This document shows, one piece after another, positions 61,887 to 64,000 of a stretch of DNA of 64,000 nt. The translations under genes were made by a program, and so were the position numbers. Source of the stretch: Paenibacillus agri (GTDB lineage: Bacteria; Bacillota; Bacilli; Paenibacillales; Paenibacillaceae); the NCBI RefSeq assembly GCF_013359945.1, contig NZ_JABWCS010000213.1, positions 124,001 to 188,000 of the forward strand. The letters are read 5' to 3'. The first letter of the stretch is position 1; every line of letters starts with the position of its first letter. Below the pieces are notes generated by a model. The model was given only the letters and a program-made list of their open reading frames with translations. It did no database searches and was not told the origin of the DNA.

Positions 61887-62606
61887 ATGTTGCGAGTGGA
61901 AAAAGTAACCCATTCTTTCAAGAACGGCAATGAAACAACCGCCGTGCTGCATGATATCAACTTCTCGGTTCAGAAGGGCGAGATGGTCGCGCTGCTGGGC
62001 AGCTCAGGCTCCGGGAAGTCGACCATGCTCAACCTGATGGCAGGGCTGATGAAGCCTACGGAAGGACATATTTACATTGCCGACCATGATATTGTGAAAA
62101 TGAGCGAGAACAAACTGTCTGAATTCAGACGAAAAAATATCGGATTCATTTTTCAGGCGTATGAGCTTATCACTAGCCTGACAGTACGTGAGAACGTGGA
62201 GCTGCCGCTGGTTTTCCAGTCTGTGGCTCCATCCGTGCGCAAGAAGAAGGCGCTGGAGCTGTTGGAGGCGGTAGGCATTCCAGATAAAGCCGATCTATTC
62301 CCTGCCCAGCTGTCTGGTGGTCAGCAGCAGCGTGTAAGTATCGCACGGTCCCTGATCACGGAGCCATCCGTTATTTTCGCGGATGAACCGACCGGGAACC
62401 TGGATTCCAAAACAGAGGAAGAGATCATCACGATTCTGCTTGATTTGAACAAAAAAATGAATACAACCTTTATAGTTGTTACGCATGAAATCGAGGTCGC
62501 AGAGCAGATGCAGCGCATCTTCACACTGCGGGACGGATTTATGATCACCGGAGAACAGCCTCCTACCGAAGTGGAGTCCAAAGGAGGAGAGCAGGATGAG
62601 AGTTAG
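61887..62606 (+). CDS. ABC transporter ATPase, MacB/LolD type
   Basis: 239 residues. Walker A LGSSGSGKST (about 38-47), signature LSGGQQQRVSIARSL, Walker B VIFADEPTGNLDSKTEEEI, and switch His in FIVVTHEIEV, all typical of the MacB/LolD/FtsE group that powers mechanotransmission rather than transmembrane import. AGAAGGAG precedes the ATG. It overlaps the permease gene by 11 bp. Confidence 0.92.
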   Translation: MLRVEKVTHSFKNGNETTAVLHDINFSVQKGEMVALLGSSGSGKSTMLNLMAGLMKPTEGHIYIADHDIVKMSENKLSEFRRKNIGFIFQAYELITSLTVRENVELPLVFQSVAPSVRKKKALELLEAVGIPDKADLFPAQLSGGQQQRVSIARSLITEPSVIFADEPTGNLDSKTEEEIITILLDLNKKMNTTFIVVTHEIEVAEQMQRIFTLRDGFMITGEQPPTEVESKGGEQDES

Positions 62607-63975
62607 GGATATTTCGCGTCTGGCCTGGGATCAGATCAAACGGCGCAAGGTGGTTACAGGTCTCTGTATGGCAGGGATATCTATCGGATGTGCTGCCATT
62701 ATCGTTGCACTCAGTCTCGGAGATTCGGCGCAGGCATACACAGAGAAAGAGATCAACAGCCGATTCAAAATGGATGAGATCACTGTAACCCCCAACAGTG
62801 GCGTACCCAACCAAGGGAAGAATGGGAGCCAGGGGGAAGGGGATAACGAGAAGCTCGATCCCGGTAAGCTGACCCGCCAGAAGCTGGAGATCATCTCTGG
62901 ACTGAAGCATGTGAATGCGGCAGCGCCTTTCCAGGAAATTGGCTGGCTTCAGATGCTCACGATTGATAACAAAATATCTGATATTCAGGTCATAGGTACC
63001 AATCTTAGCCTGCTAACAAAGTACGATAATACCTTCAAGCAGGGAGGACCTTCTGAGCTAGCAGGAATGGCCGTGCTGAATTACGGAGCGACACTGGGTC
63101 TGATTGATAATGAGACAAGGCAAAGTCTGTATGAGGCGATGGGGAATGATCCATACAACAATGATCTCAGGCTACAATATGATAATCTTAGCCGTATGCC
63201 AACGGATCTGTATCAGCAGCAGATACAGTTTCAATCGACCGATTATAGCAATGGCAAGTCCATTGTCAGCTCCTCCATTCGAGTCATGGGGATTCTCGCC
63301 AAGCCCAAAGGAATGGATGAGAATATGGCGATGTATGACAAGAAGATCTACGTGTCTTTGGAAACGGCTGAGCGACTGCGGGATGAACTCAATCTGAACA
63401 ATGATTCGAATGGACAAGCAGGTGTCTATAACAATGCGATTATTAAGGTAGATAGTATCGATAATATCGTAGCGTTGGAGAAGCTCATTCAGAAGCTTAC
63501 CCTGAACACCAGCACGAATCTGTACCAGAAGGAAATGCTTGCAGAGCAGTTTAGTATGATCAAAAAAGTAGCACTCGGGGTCGGGATATTCATTCTGATT
63601 ATTGCCTCCATCTCCATTATTGTTGCCATGACCATGTCTTCCCATCAACGCCGTCGACAAATTGGAATCATGAAGGTACTGGGAGCTAATATGCGGCAAA
63701 TACGCAATATGTTTATTACGGAAGCTGCATTGCTTGGTTTTCTGGGCGGACTGCTGGGCGTGGTATTCTCATATTTGATCGTTACCGGCATGAACAAAAT
63801 AATCGGCTCCGCTGGCGGTATGGGTGGAAGTGAGGGAGGTCTTGTCATCGCCATTCCGCTGATGACGATTCCGATCGGCATCGCATTCGCCATTATGACA
63901 GGTGTTTTATCAGGGATTTATCCGGCCATCAGTGCATCGAGAACCAATGCGCTCACGGCTATCAAACGGGATTAG
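62596..63975 (+). CDS. ABC transporter permease, MacB/FtsX type
   Basis: 459 residues. TM1 (about 20-40; VVTGLCMAGISIGCAAIIVALSLG), an extracytoplasmic domain of about 270 residues (Gly/Asn-rich NSGVPNQGKNGSQGEGDNEK near its start), then three C-terminal helices with the FtsX core (KKVALGVGIFILIIASISIIVAMTMSSHQRRRQIGIMKVLGANMRQI ... LLGFLGGLLGVVFSYLIV ... GVLSGIYPAISASRTNALTAIKRD). It completes a type VII ABC system. In Gram-positives such systems act on envelope processes, peptides or enzyme activation; the preceding secreted repeat protein is the natural candidate partner. Confidence 0.9.
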   Translation: MRVRDISRLAWDQIKRRKVVTGLCMAGISIGCAAIIVALSLGDSAQAYTEKEINSRFKMDEITVTPNSGVPNQGKNGSQGEGDNEKLDPGKLTRQKLEIISGLKHVNAAAPFQEIGWLQMLTIDNKISDIQVIGTNLSLLTKYDNTFKQGGPSELAGMAVLNYGATLGLIDNETRQSLYEAMGNDPYNNDLRLQYDNLSRMPTDLYQQQIQFQSTDYSNGKSIVSSSIRVMGILAKPKGMDENMAMYDKKIYVSLETAERLRDELNLNNDSNGQAGVYNNAIIKVDSIDNIVALEKLIQKLTLNTSTNLYQKEMLAEQFSMIKKVALGVGIFILIIASISIIVAMTMSSHQRRRQIGIMKVLGANMRQIRNMFITEAALLGFLGGLLGVVFSYLIVTGMNKIIGSAGGMGGSEGGLVIAIPLMTIPIGIAFAIMTGVLSGIYPAISASRTNALTAIKRD

Positions 63976-64000
63976 TATTTTTGTGGCAGAAAGGAAGCCG

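Overview
This window looks like a chromosomal segment of a spore-forming, soil-type Firmicute, most likely Paenibacillus. The support is a gerX-type germination operon, a spore-associated DUF421/DUF1657 pair, YesM/YesN two-component genes beside sugar ABC transporters, strong AGGAGG ribosome binding sites, frequent TTG/GTG starts and moderate GC. No rRNA, tRNA, CRISPR array, phage or intact insertion sequence was seen. The only mobile-type DNA is a pair of about 200-bp miniature elements.

Layout. (1) 1-12940: a sulfur/betaine catabolic island. An ECF vitamin-type transporter operon (S component, TudS-related desulfidase, two ATPases; the T component lies off the left edge) faces an IclR regulator and a long rightward operon: an OpuC-type quaternary-amine ABC transporter, an LLM-class flavin monooxygenase, a urocanate-hydratase homologue, a DUF917 protein and an aromatic amino acid lyase homologue. 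The lyase lacks the Ala-Ser-Gly triad that forms MIO. The hydratase has lost the Cys of the RICW motif and the HHGGGVG loop. Together these point to catabolism of ergothioneine or S-methyl-ergothioneine (trimethylated thiohistidine) rather than histidine. (2) 12941-15172: a decayed GNAT gene ending inside a miniature element, a protein of unknown function and a DUF4395 membrane protein. (3) 15414-24240: a cytoplasmic GH20 hexosaminidase, a YesM/YesN two-component system and a carbohydrate ABC transporter without its own ATPase. (4) 24499-34882: an LmrAB-like regulator/efflux pair, a DUF2935 protein, a PadR regulator with a SEDS-family membrane protein carrying an N-terminal prefix domain, two secreted proteins (one a VanX-like D,D-dipeptidase), a GNAT enzyme, the second miniature element, and a TetR/DHA2 efflux pair whose control region has been duplicated. 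(5) 35024-44343: a DMT exporter/LysR pair, then a sugar-oxidation island (LacI, three Gfo/Idh/MocA dehydrogenases, ThuA, AraC, a xylose-isomerase-like TIM barrel). (6) 44489-51560: TetR/SMR efflux, LysE exporter/Lrp, DUF1657 and a 2Duf homologue, a saccharopine-dehydrogenase-like protein facing a LuxR regulator, and an aldo/keto reductase. (7) 51740-58940: a gerA-C-B germinant receptor, then MoxR-DUF58-DUF4129. (8) 59246-63975: a large secreted beta-repeat protein in line with a MacB-type ABC transporter.

Starts were chosen by Shine-Dalgarno position and family alignment, so several genes begin downstream of the longest possible reading frame. Functional calls come from motif recognition by eye; no database search was run.
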